Positions 24,578 to 33,453 of a stretch of DNA of 64,000 nucleotides are shown here, in pieces; the first letter of the stretch is position 1, and each line of letters opens with the position of its first letter. Position numbers and translations under genes: made by a program. Under the pieces are notes generated by a model. It did not search any database. It was not told the origin of the DNA and saw only the letters and a list, made by a program, of their open reading frames with translations. Location: NCBI RefSeq assembly GCF_050529585.1, contig NZ_CP172882.1:682001-746000 (forward strand), given 5' to 3'. This DNA is from Enterococcus_D sp050529585 (GTDB lineage Bacteria > Bacillota > Bacilli > Lactobacillales > Enterococcaceae).

Positions 24578-25843
24578 TTGTACCAAACAATTGAAGAAGC
24601 AAACCAAGCAATTATTGCAAAAATCATCGCAGGATCGCCATTTTTAGTTGATGTTGTACCTGCTGTCAGTGTTATTCCAGAGTTAGCAGAAGGTAGGGTT
24701 TTGCTGCATGCAGGTCCGCCGATTCGTTATGACCAAATGATTGATCCAATCCAAGGGGCTTGCGTGGGTGCGGGCTTATTTGAAGGTTGGGGTGAAACAG
24801 AAGAAGAGGTACGTCACTTACTTGAAAATGGTGAAGTGACATTGATCCCTTGTCATCATGTGCAAGCTGTCGGCCCCATGGGTGGCATTACCTCTGCCCA
24901 CATGCCAGTTCTGGTAGTCGAAAATACGACGGACGGCAATCGTGCCTATTGTACGATGAACGAAGGCATTGGAGCTGTGCTGCGATTCGGTGCGTATTCA
25001 CAAGAGGTGATCGAACGGCTGCATTGGATGAAGAATACGTTAGCCCCAGTTTTGAGTGCAGCCTTAAAAACCAAGCCTGATGGTATGAATGTCAATGTGT
25101 TGGTGGCAAAAGCGATTGCCATGGGAGATGAATTTCATCAACGCAATATTGCTGCTTCACTGGTATTTTTGAAAGAAGTCGCACCAGCGATCGTAGCTTT
25201 AGCAGACTTTGAGAAGGAAAAACAGGAAGTCATTCAATTTCTGGCTGATACTGATCAGTTTTTCTTGAACATCATGATGGCTTCAGCAAAAGCTGTTTTA
25301 GATGGTGCCCGCAGTATCCAAGCAGGAACGATTGTGACAGCAATGTGCCGTAATGGACATGAGTTCGGAATTAGAATTGCCGGAATGGGGGATGAATGGT
25401 TCACGGGTCCTGTGAATACACCGAAAGGCTTGTATTTCTCAGGCTTTAGTGAAGCCGATGCCTCACCTGACATGGGAGATAGTGCAATTACAGAAACATT
25501 TGGTGTTGGTGGTATGGCCATGATCGCAGCACCTGCGGTAACCAGATTTGTCGGTTCCGGTGGTTTTCATGATGCGTTGAAAACGAGTAATGAAATGCTA
25601 GAGATTTGTGTAGATACCAATCCAAACTTTCCAGTACCAACGTGGGATTTCCAAGGCATTTGTCTAGGAATCGATGCCCGAAAAGTTGTTGAAACAGGTA
25701 TCTTGCCCGTGATCAACACGGGCATTGCCAATAAACAGGCAGGCCGTGGTCAAATTGGGGCTGGTACCGTGACCCCGCCAATCGACTGTTTTGAAAAGGC
25801 TGTTTTGGCCTATGCGAAAAAATTGGGTTTTTCTGAAGATTAG
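24578..25843 (+). CDS. allG: Oxamate carbamoyltransferase subunit AllG (DUF1116)
   Basis: A 421-residue DUF1116 protein (YlbE family), one of the three subunits of oxamate carbamoyltransferase. The start is a TTG at 24578: AGGAGGG lies 6 bp before it, while the earlier in-frame ATG at 24488 would overlap allF by 79 bases and add residues unlike the family. Conserved stretches include LHAGPPIRYDQMIDPIQGACVGAGLFEGW, HHVQAVGPMGGITSAHMPV and MCRNGHEFGIRIAG, split here only for reading. The individual function of this subunit is not established. Confidence 0.87.
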   Translation: MYQTIEEANQAIIAKIIAGSPFLVDVVPAVSVIPELAEGRVLLHAGPPIRYDQMIDPIQGACVGAGLFEGWGETEEEVRHLLENGEVTLIPCHHVQAVGPMGGITSAHMPVLVVENTTDGNRAYCTMNEGIGAVLRFGAYSQEVIERLHWMKNTLAPVLSAALKTKPDGMNVNVLVAKAIAMGDEFHQRNIAASLVFLKEVAPAIVALADFEKEKQEVIQFLADTDQFFLNIMMASAKAVLDGARSIQAGTIVTAMCRNGHEFGIRIAGMGDEWFTGPVNTPKGLYFSGFSEADASPDMGDSAITETFGVGGMAMIAAPAVTRFVGSGGFHDALKTSNEMLEICVDTNPNFPVPTWDFQGICLGIDARKVVETGILPVINTGIANKQAGRGQIGAGTVTPPIDCFEKAVLAYAKKLGFSED

Positions 25844-25870
25844 AAAATAACTCTGTATTGGGGGGAAATC

Positions 25871-26689
25871 ATGTTAGAAGCACAAAGTGTTGATCAGCAA
25901 TTGTTTGCCCATACGTACGTGAATGGACTGTGGCATGTGCATAGCATGTTCAAAAATAGTTTTAATCTGCAAAATCAGCAAAGCAAACAATTGATCATGC
26001 TGACCTTTCAATCTGTAAGAGTGCCTCATGGTATCACTGTTTCTTATGCAGATTATCTCCAACTCACGGCACAGTTGAGGGTCGATATGCCGATTATGGC
26101 CCAACAACGTGTGCTGTATTTTCCGCAAGCCGCACTTTCTTTCCAAGATGCTTACAGCTATGAAACGACTTGGTCTGCCAGTGAACAAAGCGTTGATCAA
26201 AATCATCTTTTTTCAGTAATCAAGCAAGTAGAAAAAGAGACTGGTTTCCAGGAACCTTTGCAGCAAGTTTTTACTAGCCGACATGCGTTTTACCAAGCAA
26301 TTGATTCCTTGCATGATCGGTCTTTTTACAAACAGCGTCAAGCAATTGACTTCCTGATTGGTAGAGGGATCGGCTTAACACCGACTGGAGATGATATGTT
26401 GGTGGGGACCCTATTGGCGCGCTATTTGACCCAGCAACAAGACCAACGCTTAGACAATTATCTGAAACGCAAAATCACCGCAGTCCATGATTTGACTACA
26501 GATGTTAGTCAGCATTATTTGTTACAAGCAATCGAAGGAAATTTTAGTCAAACATATGCAAAAGTCGGTCGCTGTCGGGATCAGCAGACCGCAAAAGACG
26601 TCATCCAAACGATCTTTGCAATAGGACACACCTCCGGGGCTGATTTTTTGGCAGGGTTTGTTCGCAGTCTATTGCATGTCAAACATTGA
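25871..26689 (+). CDS. allH: Oxamate carbamoyltransferase subunit AllH (DUF2877)
   Basis: A 272-residue DUF2877 protein (YlbF family). The family signature GRGIGLTPTGDDMLVGTLLA is present near residue 165, and a small GHTSGADFLAGFV motif lies near the C-terminus. It completes the AllF-AllG-AllH set. A GGGGGG run just before the ATG serves as ribosome site. It ends 16 bp before the carbamate kinase gene, so the carbamoyl phosphate producer and consumer are co-expressed. Confidence 0.85.
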   Translation: MLEAQSVDQQLFAHTYVNGLWHVHSMFKNSFNLQNQQSKQLIMLTFQSVRVPHGITVSYADYLQLTAQLRVDMPIMAQQRVLYFPQAALSFQDAYSYETTWSASEQSVDQNHLFSVIKQVEKETGFQEPLQQVFTSRHAFYQAIDSLHDRSFYKQRQAIDFLIGRGIGLTPTGDDMLVGTLLARYLTQQQDQRLDNYLKRKITAVHDLTTDVSQHYLLQAIEGNFSQTYAKVGRCRDQQTAKDVIQTIFAIGHTSGADFLAGFVRSLLHVKH

Positions 26690-26705
26690 AAAGCGAGGGA
26701 TAAAC

Positions 26706-27641
26706 ATGGCAAAACGCGTCGTAATTGCCTTAGGGGGCAATGCAATTTTAAAACCAAATCAAGAGGCAACGGTAGAAGCACAATTGGCGAATATTCAATT
26801 AAGTGCCGAACAGATTGCCAAAATCGAACAATTGGATCATCAGATCGTGGTCACCCATGGAAATGGACCGCAGGTAGGGAATATTTTGCGTCAAAATGAG
26901 GAAGCCAAAGCGGTTGTCCCACCGTTTCCTTTAGATGTCTGTAATGCGGAAACGCAGGGGTTTATCGGGTATCTAATGGAACAAAGTATCAAAAATAAAA
27001 TCGAGCAAGAAGAATTGACGAGTAATGTCGTGACCTTACTGACGCAAGTGGAAGTCAGTCCGAAAGATCCGGCTTTTCAAAAACCAACAAAACCGATTGG
27101 TCTTTTTTATACCGCAGAAGAAGCCGTACAAATCGCTCAGCAAAAAAAATGGGTGATGGAAGAAGATGCTGGACGCGGTTATCGCCGAGTGGTTCCATCT
27201 CCTCAGCCTTTAACGATCCATGGTGTTGAAGCAATCGTGCATTTGCTGAATCAAAATACCATTGTAATCGCTGGTGGTGGAGGCGGGATTCCTGTTGTCA
27301 AAGAAAATCACGGCTTATACGGTATCGAAGCTGTTATCGATAAAGACCGAACGGGTAAAAAATTGGCAGAGCAAGTAGATGCCGATGTCTTTATGATGTT
27401 GACAGATGTCAGCAATGTTTATATCCATTACGGCAGCCCGCAACAGCAAAAATTGACTGGGCTGTCTGTCGAAGAAGCCCAAGCCTATTTTGATGCGGGG
27501 CATTTTGCTGAAGGGAGCATGGGACCTAAGATGGAAGCAGCGATTGCATTTGCCAAACAAGGTAAAACGGCAATTATCTGCTCGTTGGAAGAAGCAGACC
27601 AAGCGCTGCTTGGTCTGGCAGGTACACGAATTACCGGTTGA
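26706..27641 (+). CDS. allK: Carbamate kinase
   Basis: A 311-residue amino-acid-kinase-fold enzyme that makes ATP from carbamoyl phosphate and ADP, leaving carbamate that decays to NH3 and CO2. Visible motifs are the N-terminal VVIALGGNAIL, the nucleotide/substrate segment VVTHGNGPQVG, the VIAGGGGGIPV loop and the late SMGPKMEAAIAF. The sequence is of the ArcC type; allK is used because it ends the ureide operon and supplies its energy-yielding step. ATG 26706 follows GCGAGGG; earlier in-frame codons lie inside allH. It is convergent with pucR, whose stop lies 13 bp away. Confidence 0.9.
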   Translation: MAKRVVIALGGNAILKPNQEATVEAQLANIQLSAEQIAKIEQLDHQIVVTHGNGPQVGNILRQNEEAKAVVPPFPLDVCNAETQGFIGYLMEQSIKNKIEQEELTSNVVTLLTQVEVSPKDPAFQKPTKPIGLFYTAEEAVQIAQQKKWVMEEDAGRGYRRVVPSPQPLTIHGVEAIVHLLNQNTIVIAGGGGGIPVVKENHGLYGIEAVIDKDRTGKKLAEQVDADVFMMLTDVSNVYIHYGSPQQQKLTGLSVEEAQAYFDAGHFAEGSMGPKMEAAIAFAKQGKTAIICSLEEADQALLGLAGTRITG

Positions 27642-27654
27642 TACTTCAATCTGG

Positions 27655-29289
27655 TTAGGCGTAGCCTTCTTCGGATAAGGCCAATGCTAATCGTAAATCA
27701 AGACTGACTGCCGGATCATGAACATTTTTGCCCAATAATTTTTGGCACTGTTCGATCCGGTATTTGATTGTATTGCGGTGGACAAAGAGGGCTTTGGCTG
27801 TTCGTGTGATCTCACATTGGAAATCTAAATAACAAGACAATGTTTTTCTTAGTTCAATCATATTGTCTTCATCAGGAAAAGCCAATTCATTCAAAATGGT
27901 GCGACAAAAATAATGAATATCCTCAGGACTCATTTTTTCAAATAAGCTGCGCATGCCCTTTTGATGATAAAAGGAGACTGGAGAAGTATGCAGTTGTCCT
28001 TTGCGTTCTTCATAAGCAGTTTTGGCTTCGATAAACGAGCTGGCAATATCGTCGATACTTTCATAGACACTGCCGACCCCAAAAGCGATGTCACAAGGCA
28101 AACATGCAGCTAAATCATTGGCTGTTTCAATCAAATGATTGGCTAAAGGGTCACATTTATGCTGTGTCAAAATTGCAAAATGATTGGTGCCTTTTAATTG
28201 AAAGAGACACACATCCTTGATGCGATGTGGCAACTGCTCGCTAAACCAGGTATAAGCCAAGGCACTTTCCTCTTGTTGGTATTTGACTTTTGCTTGTGTA
28301 TTTTGACTGGGTTGGCACACACCATAAATCACACGATAATGGCGCGCTTTTACCAGACCATGTGCTTTGCCAAGTTCTAACCACTCTTTTGGTTGTTGTT
28401 TGGTGGATTGCTGATATTCAATCATTCTTGTCCAAAAGTCACTCTTGATGTCTTCTAAAGATTCTTGGATTTTGTGGTTTTTATACAACATAAAAGACAA
28501 GACCAATGCGGCTTGTTCGAGCGCAAACTCTGAAACAGGATAAGGAATAGCTTCTGGATTCAAGATCACCAAATAATAGGGAAAATACGTTGTTGTTTCA
28601 ATTGCATAATATGAAATCTGAGACGTTTTTTCGTGCAGATCTGTGATGGGGATCGCACCACTCTTTTCACCAGTAAAGACGCCATTCTTCTGGGTTAGTT
28701 GATGCGCGTAGTATTCTGCTGGCTTGGACATGCGCGTGAAATGTTTTGAATGAGCAATCACCTTTTTAAAAGGGTTCAATAGGATGATTGGTGTGTTGAC
28801 CATTTGACCAAAATCAGCGATAAAACGTGCGATACTCACATCTTTCATTAATGAAGCAGAAAAACGTTTTTGAATATCAAGGGCGTAACTTAGTTGTTCT
28901 GTCTTGGTGTGCCAGACCAAATTTAATAATTGATGCATCAAACGACCTAAAGGCATTGTTGCTGGCACTTCGACCAACGGAAATTTCTGCGTGGCAGCAT
29001 AGGCAATGACGGTTGGATCGATCTCATCCAAAAAGCGACCAACTTTGATACCAAGTCCAGCTGCATTTTTGGCTATCAACGAATCAATCAAGGTACAAAG
29101 CTCTTGCTGATTATGCTGGTACACCATGGCAGTGGTTAAGATAAACGTGTCTTCAGGAATATAATGGGCAATATCAGGTGTTTCAGTGATTTCAATACTT
29201 TCAACCATACGCTCTGCTGTAACAGAAGGGGTTAAAAGCTGTAAATTTGAGAAGCGTGGGACAGCGAGTAAATCAGCGAGTGTTTTCAT
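27655..29289 (-). CDS. pucR: PucR-family transcriptional regulator
   Basis: A 544-residue regulator with an N-terminal purine-catabolism PucR-like domain (about 5-125), a variable GAF-like middle, and a C-terminal PucR helix-turn-helix of the CdaR type (RTLSCYLDFQCEITRTAKALFVHRNTIKYR, broken here at residue 20 limits: RTAKALFVHRNTIKYRIEQC). ATG 29289 follows AAGGGAG; the TTG one codon earlier is less likely. It is transcribed away from pucG and towards the all operon end, so it can sense a ureide (allantoin or a later product in relatives) and control both transcription units. ATTGAACAA motifs sit just upstream. Confidence 0.8.
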   Translation of the reverse strand: MKTLADLLAVPRFSNLQLLTPSVTAERMVESIEITETPDIAHYIPEDTFILTTAMVYQHNQQELCTLIDSLIAKNAAGLGIKVGRFLDEIDPTVIAYAATQKFPLVEVPATMPLGRLMHQLLNLVWHTKTEQLSYALDIQKRFSASLMKDVSIARFIADFGQMVNTPIILLNPFKKVIAHSKHFTRMSKPAEYYAHQLTQKNGVFTGEKSGAIPITDLHEKTSQISYYAIETTTYFPYYLVILNPEAIPYPVSEFALEQAALVLSFMLYKNHKIQESLEDIKSDFWTRMIEYQQSTKQQPKEWLELGKAHGLVKARHYRVIYGVCQPSQNTQAKVKYQQEESALAYTWFSEQLPHRIKDVCLFQLKGTNHFAILTQHKCDPLANHLIETANDLAACLPCDIAFGVGSVYESIDDIASSFIEAKTAYEERKGQLHTSPVSFYHQKGMRSLFEKMSPEDIHYFCRTILNELAFPDEDNMIELRKTLSCYLDFQCEITRTAKALFVHRNTIKYRIEQCQKLLGKNVHDPAVSLDLRLALALSEEGYA

Positions 29290-29308
29290 CAAAAATCTCC
29301 CTTAAAAT

Positions 29309-29377
29309 ATTGAACAAATTGAACAAAATTAGGCTCATTGTTAGCTCTATTGTACAACAATGATGGAAGCGTTGACA
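29309..29377. promoter_or_regulatory. Intergenic control region between pucR and the aminotransferase gene
   Basis: Two TTGAACAAA/TTGAACAAAA elements in tandem (about 29310-29329), a TTGTACAA palindrome (29350-29357) and a TTGACA -35 box (29372-29377) facing the aminotransferase gene. TTGAACAA also occurs before allC (19604-19611). These are candidate PucR sites. Confidence 0.4.
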
Positions 29378-29422
29378 ATGAAGGTACTAATCAAAGATTT
29401 TGAATAGAAATGAGGCGAAAAG

Positions 29423-30664
29423 ATGTTTAATGAACTAATGATTCCTCAAAGAACGATTATGACCCCTGGTCCCGTTGAAGCACACCCAGTTGTTTTGCAA
29501 GCAATGACTCGACGTATTTTGGGTCAGTTTGATCCAGCATTTTTAATGATCATGGATGAAGTCAAGGAAATGATCAAACTGCCATTTGGAACCACCAATA
29601 AAGAAGCCTTTGCCATTGACGGTACATCAAGGGCGGGATTAGAAGCGGCATTGATTGCATTGATCGAACCTGGTGACAGGGTGTTGATCCCAGCATATGG
29701 ACGGTTTGCTTATCTACTGGGGGAAATATGTGAGCGGGCACATGCAGAAGTCCGTTATTTGGAGAAAGAGTGGGTAGCACCTTTTGCACCGGAAACAGTG
29801 ATTGCCGAAATTGAAACTTTCAGGCCTAAAATCGTGGCTATGGTTCATGGTGAAACAGCCAATGGGCAAATGCAGCCTTTGGCAGAAATTGGTACTTACT
29901 GTCGTATCCACGACCTATATTTTGTGGTTGACATGGTGGCGACTTATGGCGGTGTTCCTTTAGCAATCGATGAATGGTGTGTGGATATCGCAATCGCCGG
30001 TACCCAAAAATGCTTGAGTGTGCCGTCAGGCTTGGCGCTGGTGACCTATAACGATCGGGTTCAAGAAGTCCTCGATGCCCGCTACCAAAAAGAATTGGGG
30101 CTAAGTAAAACTGACCGCAACAAGAGGCATATTGTCAGCAACTATTTAGATCTGAGTCAATTGCAGCGCTATTGGAATGATGAACGAATCAATCATCATA
30201 CAGAAGCAACCACCATGATCTATGCCTTGCATGAAGGGCTCAGAATATTGCTGCAAGAAGGATTGTCTAATGTATATCAACGGCATGCAATCAATGAATC
30301 TGCATTGTTGGCTGGTATCGAAGCGATGGGATTGACTATTTATGGTGCCGCAGAAACGAAAATGCCGACTGTCACGCCGGTATTCATACCTGAAGGCATC
30401 GATGGAGAAGTGATTCGCGAAGAACTCCTTTGCTCCTTTGGAGTGGAAATCGCTAGTTCCTTCGGTGACCTGAAAGGGAAGATTTGGCGGATTGGTAATA
30501 TGGGGTACAGCAGCCGTAAAGAAAATATTCTTCATGTCTTAGCAGCACTTGAAGGCGCCTTGTTATATCATCAGGCACCTATCCATCCTGGGCAAGCTGT
30601 GCCGGCAGCATTGACACTTTATCAAGAAAAAAATATAGACCTTAGCACTTATGCACAAGAATAA
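29423..30664 (+). CDS. pucG: Ureidoglycine-glyoxylate aminotransferase (PucG-like)
   Basis: A 413-residue class V PLP aminotransferase. The N-terminal MTPGPVEAHPVVLQAM, the FAIDGTSRAGLEAAL cofactor pocket, the VDMVATYGG segment and the Schiff-base Lys in IAGTQKCLSVPSG are clear. In Bacillus, PucG moves the amino group of ureidoglycine to glyoxylate, giving oxalurate and glycine. That offers a second route to oxalurate beside AllE plus AllD. Alanine- or serine-glyoxylate aminotransferase is the main alternative, but adjacency to pucR and the all genes favours PucG. It has its own promoter, divergent from pucR. Confidence 0.8.
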   Translation: MFNELMIPQRTIMTPGPVEAHPVVLQAMTRRILGQFDPAFLMIMDEVKEMIKLPFGTTNKEAFAIDGTSRAGLEAALIALIEPGDRVLIPAYGRFAYLLGEICERAHAEVRYLEKEWVAPFAPETVIAEIETFRPKIVAMVHGETANGQMQPLAEIGTYCRIHDLYFVVDMVATYGGVPLAIDEWCVDIAIAGTQKCLSVPSGLALVTYNDRVQEVLDARYQKELGLSKTDRNKRHIVSNYLDLSQLQRYWNDERINHHTEATTMIYALHEGLRILLQEGLSNVYQRHAINESALLAGIEAMGLTIYGAAETKMPTVTPVFIPEGIDGEVIREELLCSFGVEIASSFGDLKGKIWRIGNMGYSSRKENILHVLAALEGALLYHQAPIHPGQAVPAALTLYQEKNIDLSTYAQE

Positions 30665-30726
30665 TTTGTCCTTTGTGAAAAAAAGACAATGAATCATCTA
30701 AGACGAAAATGTAAAATAACAGTATA

Positions 30727-30740
30727 TTGAAGCGCTTACT
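30727..30740 (+). promoter_or_regulatory. Weak cre-like site before the MFS gene
   Basis: TTGAAGCGCTTACT keeps the CG core and most of the right half of the CcpA site, with three mismatches. AAGCGCTTACT recurs exactly in the better site before the msm genes (61461-61471). Confidence 0.35.
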
Positions 30741-30788
30741 AATTGTTTGGTGCACAAACTTTTAGGCGTAAATGTTGGAGGGAAAAAA

Positions 30789-32036
30789 ATGGAAATCAAC
30801 AAGGAACGTAGCGGTTTTGCTTATTGGAAACAAATCATCATTCTTTTATGTTCAGGTTGGGTCACGATTTGGATCTATCGCTCAGCCTTATCTCCAATCT
30901 ATCCTCAAATCAACCAGTCACTTGGTGGGAACACATCGGATACGGCGTTAGGCTCCATAGCAAGTTTCTATTTCTTAGGCTATGTGATCATGCAGATACC
31001 TGCTGGCTTTTTGGTGGATAAAATTGGGAAAAAGAAAGTCTTGATCCCGGGATTTATTGTTTTTGCGATTGCTGCTTTCTTGATTTCACAAGCAGCATCG
31101 ATCACCATGATTTATACAGGTAGTTTTTTGGCAGGGATCGGCTGTGGCTCATTTTATGGTTCAGCGTACTCGTTGACCTCGCAAAATATTCCTAAAGAAA
31201 AGAAAAGTTTTTCAACAGCCATCGTCAATAGCGGTTCTGCTGTTGGTTCAGGATTCGGGATGATTTTGTCTAGCTTTTTGGTCATTCAAATGAAAATGCC
31301 ATGGCAAACGATGATGTACCTATCAGCATTTTTGATCGTGTGTATGACGATTGCTTTTGCTGTAGTCATCCGCAGCAATAAAGATGATGTTGCTTTTCAA
31401 ACAAATGAACCGTTTGAAGAAGAAATTACTGAAAAACCTAAAGAAAATGTCTCTTTGTCCACCTTGTTTTCGTTAAAAATGTTGTTTACGTATGTGCTGT
31501 ATTTTGCGACTTGTTATGCTTATTATATGACAGTGACATGGTTACCCAACTTTTTAGGTACAGAGCGTGGGTTCCAAGGGGTTGCGATTGGCTTTTCTTC
31601 ATCATTGGTGGCATTCGCTTCAATTCCCGGGGCCTTACTCTTTAGCCGGTTAGCAGATAAATATATGCATAAAAAAGTTACTTTCATTGTTGTTTTAGAA
31701 ATCTTAGCTGCGTTGATGTTATTAATCACTGTTCAAGCGACAAATGCTACATTCTTGATGATTGCGTTGATATTGTATGGTTTCTTGGGTAAATTAGCCG
31801 TCGAACCAATCATCATTTCTTGGTTAGGAGAGAATGCACCTAAAGTTGGGGTGGGTACTACATTAGGCGTGTTCAACTTTTTTGGGATGATGTCTTCCGT
31901 GATCGCACCAACACTGACTGGTTCAATTTCAGATGCCACTGGATCGAAAGTGATGGGTTTTTATATTGCCATTATTTTATTGGTCGGCGGCACATTTTTG
32001 TTCTTGACTGTGAACTCGAAGAAAAAAGTCAACTAA
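30789..32036 (+). CDS. MFS transporter of the ureide cluster
   Basis: A 415-residue MFS protein with about 12 helices and the loop motif GFLVDKIGKKKVL. The overall pattern resembles anion:cation symporter-type carriers of organic acids. ATG 30789 follows TGGAGGG; in-frame codons from 30747 have no ribosome site. It follows pucG by 124 bp, is cotranscribed with a dicarboxylate symporter gene (18-bp gap) and has a weak cre-like site upstream. Uptake of allantoate, allantoin or another ureide is inferred from position alone, since no Ncs1-type allantoin permease is present. Confidence 0.7.
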   Translation: MEINKERSGFAYWKQIIILLCSGWVTIWIYRSALSPIYPQINQSLGGNTSDTALGSIASFYFLGYVIMQIPAGFLVDKIGKKKVLIPGFIVFAIAAFLISQAASITMIYTGSFLAGIGCGSFYGSAYSLTSQNIPKEKKSFSTAIVNSGSAVGSGFGMILSSFLVIQMKMPWQTMMYLSAFLIVCMTIAFAVVIRSNKDDVAFQTNEPFEEEITEKPKENVSLSTLFSLKMLFTYVLYFATCYAYYMTVTWLPNFLGTERGFQGVAIGFSSSLVAFASIPGALLFSRLADKYMHKKVTFIVVLEILAALMLLITVQATNATFLMIALILYGFLGKLAVEPIIISWLGENAPKVGVGTTLGVFNFFGMMSSVIAPTLTGSISDATGSKVMGFYIAIILLVGGTFLFLTVNSKKKVN

Positions 32037-32054
32037 AAAAGCGAGGCGCTGCAA

Positions 32055-33314
32055 ATGAAACGAACCAGAAAACTTAGTTTGACCAATCAAATCATGATTG
32101 CCACGGTATTAGGCATACTATGCGGGGTTATTTTTCAAGGTGCAGTCAGTGATTTGAAAGTCATTGGAGAATTGTTCTTGCGCCTGATCCAAATGTCCGT
32201 GGTAATTTTGATCATGGGCGCTGTTATTGAAGCCGTTGGCGGATTAGAAGCCAAAGAATTAGGAAAGATTGGGGTGAAAGTTTTCCTTTGGTTTATGGGG
32301 TCGACTATTTTGGCGGCTGTCATTGGTATTGTATTCGGACTTATCTTTCAACCAGGAGCGGGGATCGAGCATACAGCAGTATCGAATGAAGTGATCGATC
32401 TGGCAAGTACAAGTTTAGAAGAAGTAGTATTAGGGTTTATTCCTGTGAACATTGTTGAGGCAATGTCAGAAGCAAATATGATTCAAGTCATTATTTTTTC
32501 ATTACTGTTTGGTTTATCAGTAAGCTTGATTAAAGATGATAAAAAAAATCAGGTTGTTCTGGATTGGATCGTAGCCTTTAATCATGTGATTTTAAAAATG
32601 GTGACTTTGATTATGAAAGTGGCACCAGCTGGGATCTTTTGCTTGATTGCTTCGGTTGTAGGTGAGTCTGGGGTCCAAGTATTAGGAACGCTGCTTCGTT
32701 TCTTGCTCACATTAGGCAGTGCCTCACTTCTTTTCTTGGCGATTTGGTTATTGATTATTGCTTGGTATTGTAAAGTCAATGTCTGGCGCTTGGTGAAAAA
32801 TATGTGGCGCATGTCAGTGATCTCATTTACGACAACTTCATCAGCCGTTTCATTGCCAATCCAAATAGAAGATAGTCGCGAGAAGTTAGGTATTAGCGAT
32901 CGAATCACAAAATTAGTGGTCCCGCTGGGTATGAGTCTGAACAGTAATGGTTTGTCGATGTTCTTATCATTATCTGTGATTACGTTTACCCAGTATTACC
33001 AAGTATCTCTTGGTGTAGGCGAACTCGTCCAAATTGTTTTGCTATCGACACTGGCCTGTTTAGGTACGATCGTTGTACCTGGTGGCGGATTGGTGGCATT
33101 GGCAACAGTGATGCCGATGCTGGGTTTACCAACTGAAAGTATTGCTTTATTGGCGGGAATCGACTGGTTTTCGGGTATGTTCCGCACCTTACTGAATGTG
33201 GATGCTGACGTAACCGTTGCACTGATCGTTGCGCATGATGAAAAAGAATTAGATTACGACACATTCAACGGCACGCCAAAACAAATAGAATCAAAAGGAC
33301 AAATTGACTTATAA
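32055..33314 (+). CDS. Dicarboxylate/amino acid:cation symporter (DAACS family)
   Basis: A 419-residue sodium- or proton-coupled symporter of the GltP/DctA fold. The two helical hairpins are represented by SFTTTSSAVSLPIQI (serine-rich HP1) and VPGGGLVALATVMPMLG (HP2), with LGMSLNSNGLSMFLSLSV matching the helix 7 substrate/cation region; the usual NMDG motif is altered to NSNG. It ends the pucG-side unit, before a terminator. The substrate may be a small dicarboxylate or monoamide from the ureide pathway, such as oxamate or oxalurate, but that is a guess. Family assignment is firm. Confidence 0.8.
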   Translation: MKRTRKLSLTNQIMIATVLGILCGVIFQGAVSDLKVIGELFLRLIQMSVVILIMGAVIEAVGGLEAKELGKIGVKVFLWFMGSTILAAVIGIVFGLIFQPGAGIEHTAVSNEVIDLASTSLEEVVLGFIPVNIVEAMSEANMIQVIIFSLLFGLSVSLIKDDKKNQVVLDWIVAFNHVILKMVTLIMKVAPAGIFCLIASVVGESGVQVLGTLLRFLLTLGSASLLFLAIWLLIIAWYCKVNVWRLVKNMWRMSVISFTTTSSAVSLPIQIEDSREKLGISDRITKLVVPLGMSLNSNGLSMFLSLSVITFTQYYQVSLGVGELVQIVLLSTLACLGTIVVPGGGLVALATVMPMLGLPTESIALLAGIDWFSGMFRTLLNVDADVTVALIVAHDEKELDYDTFNGTPKQIESKGQIDL

Positions 33315-33323
33315 AATGTTAGA

Positions 33324-33352
33324 AGGAGGCTTCCCAAAAGGGCCTCTTTTTT
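33324..33352 (+). terminator. Terminator after the DAACS gene
   Basis: GAGG/CCTC outer stem, CCC/GGG inner stem with a small bulge, followed by six T. Confidence 0.7.
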
Positions 33353-33453
33353 CATTCGATTTGTTTAATTTTCTTAATCTATTGCAAGAAGCATTGTGAG
33401 AAAGGTCACGCTGTTTTATACTATTTTTATTGAAAACAAAAGGTGGATATTTC

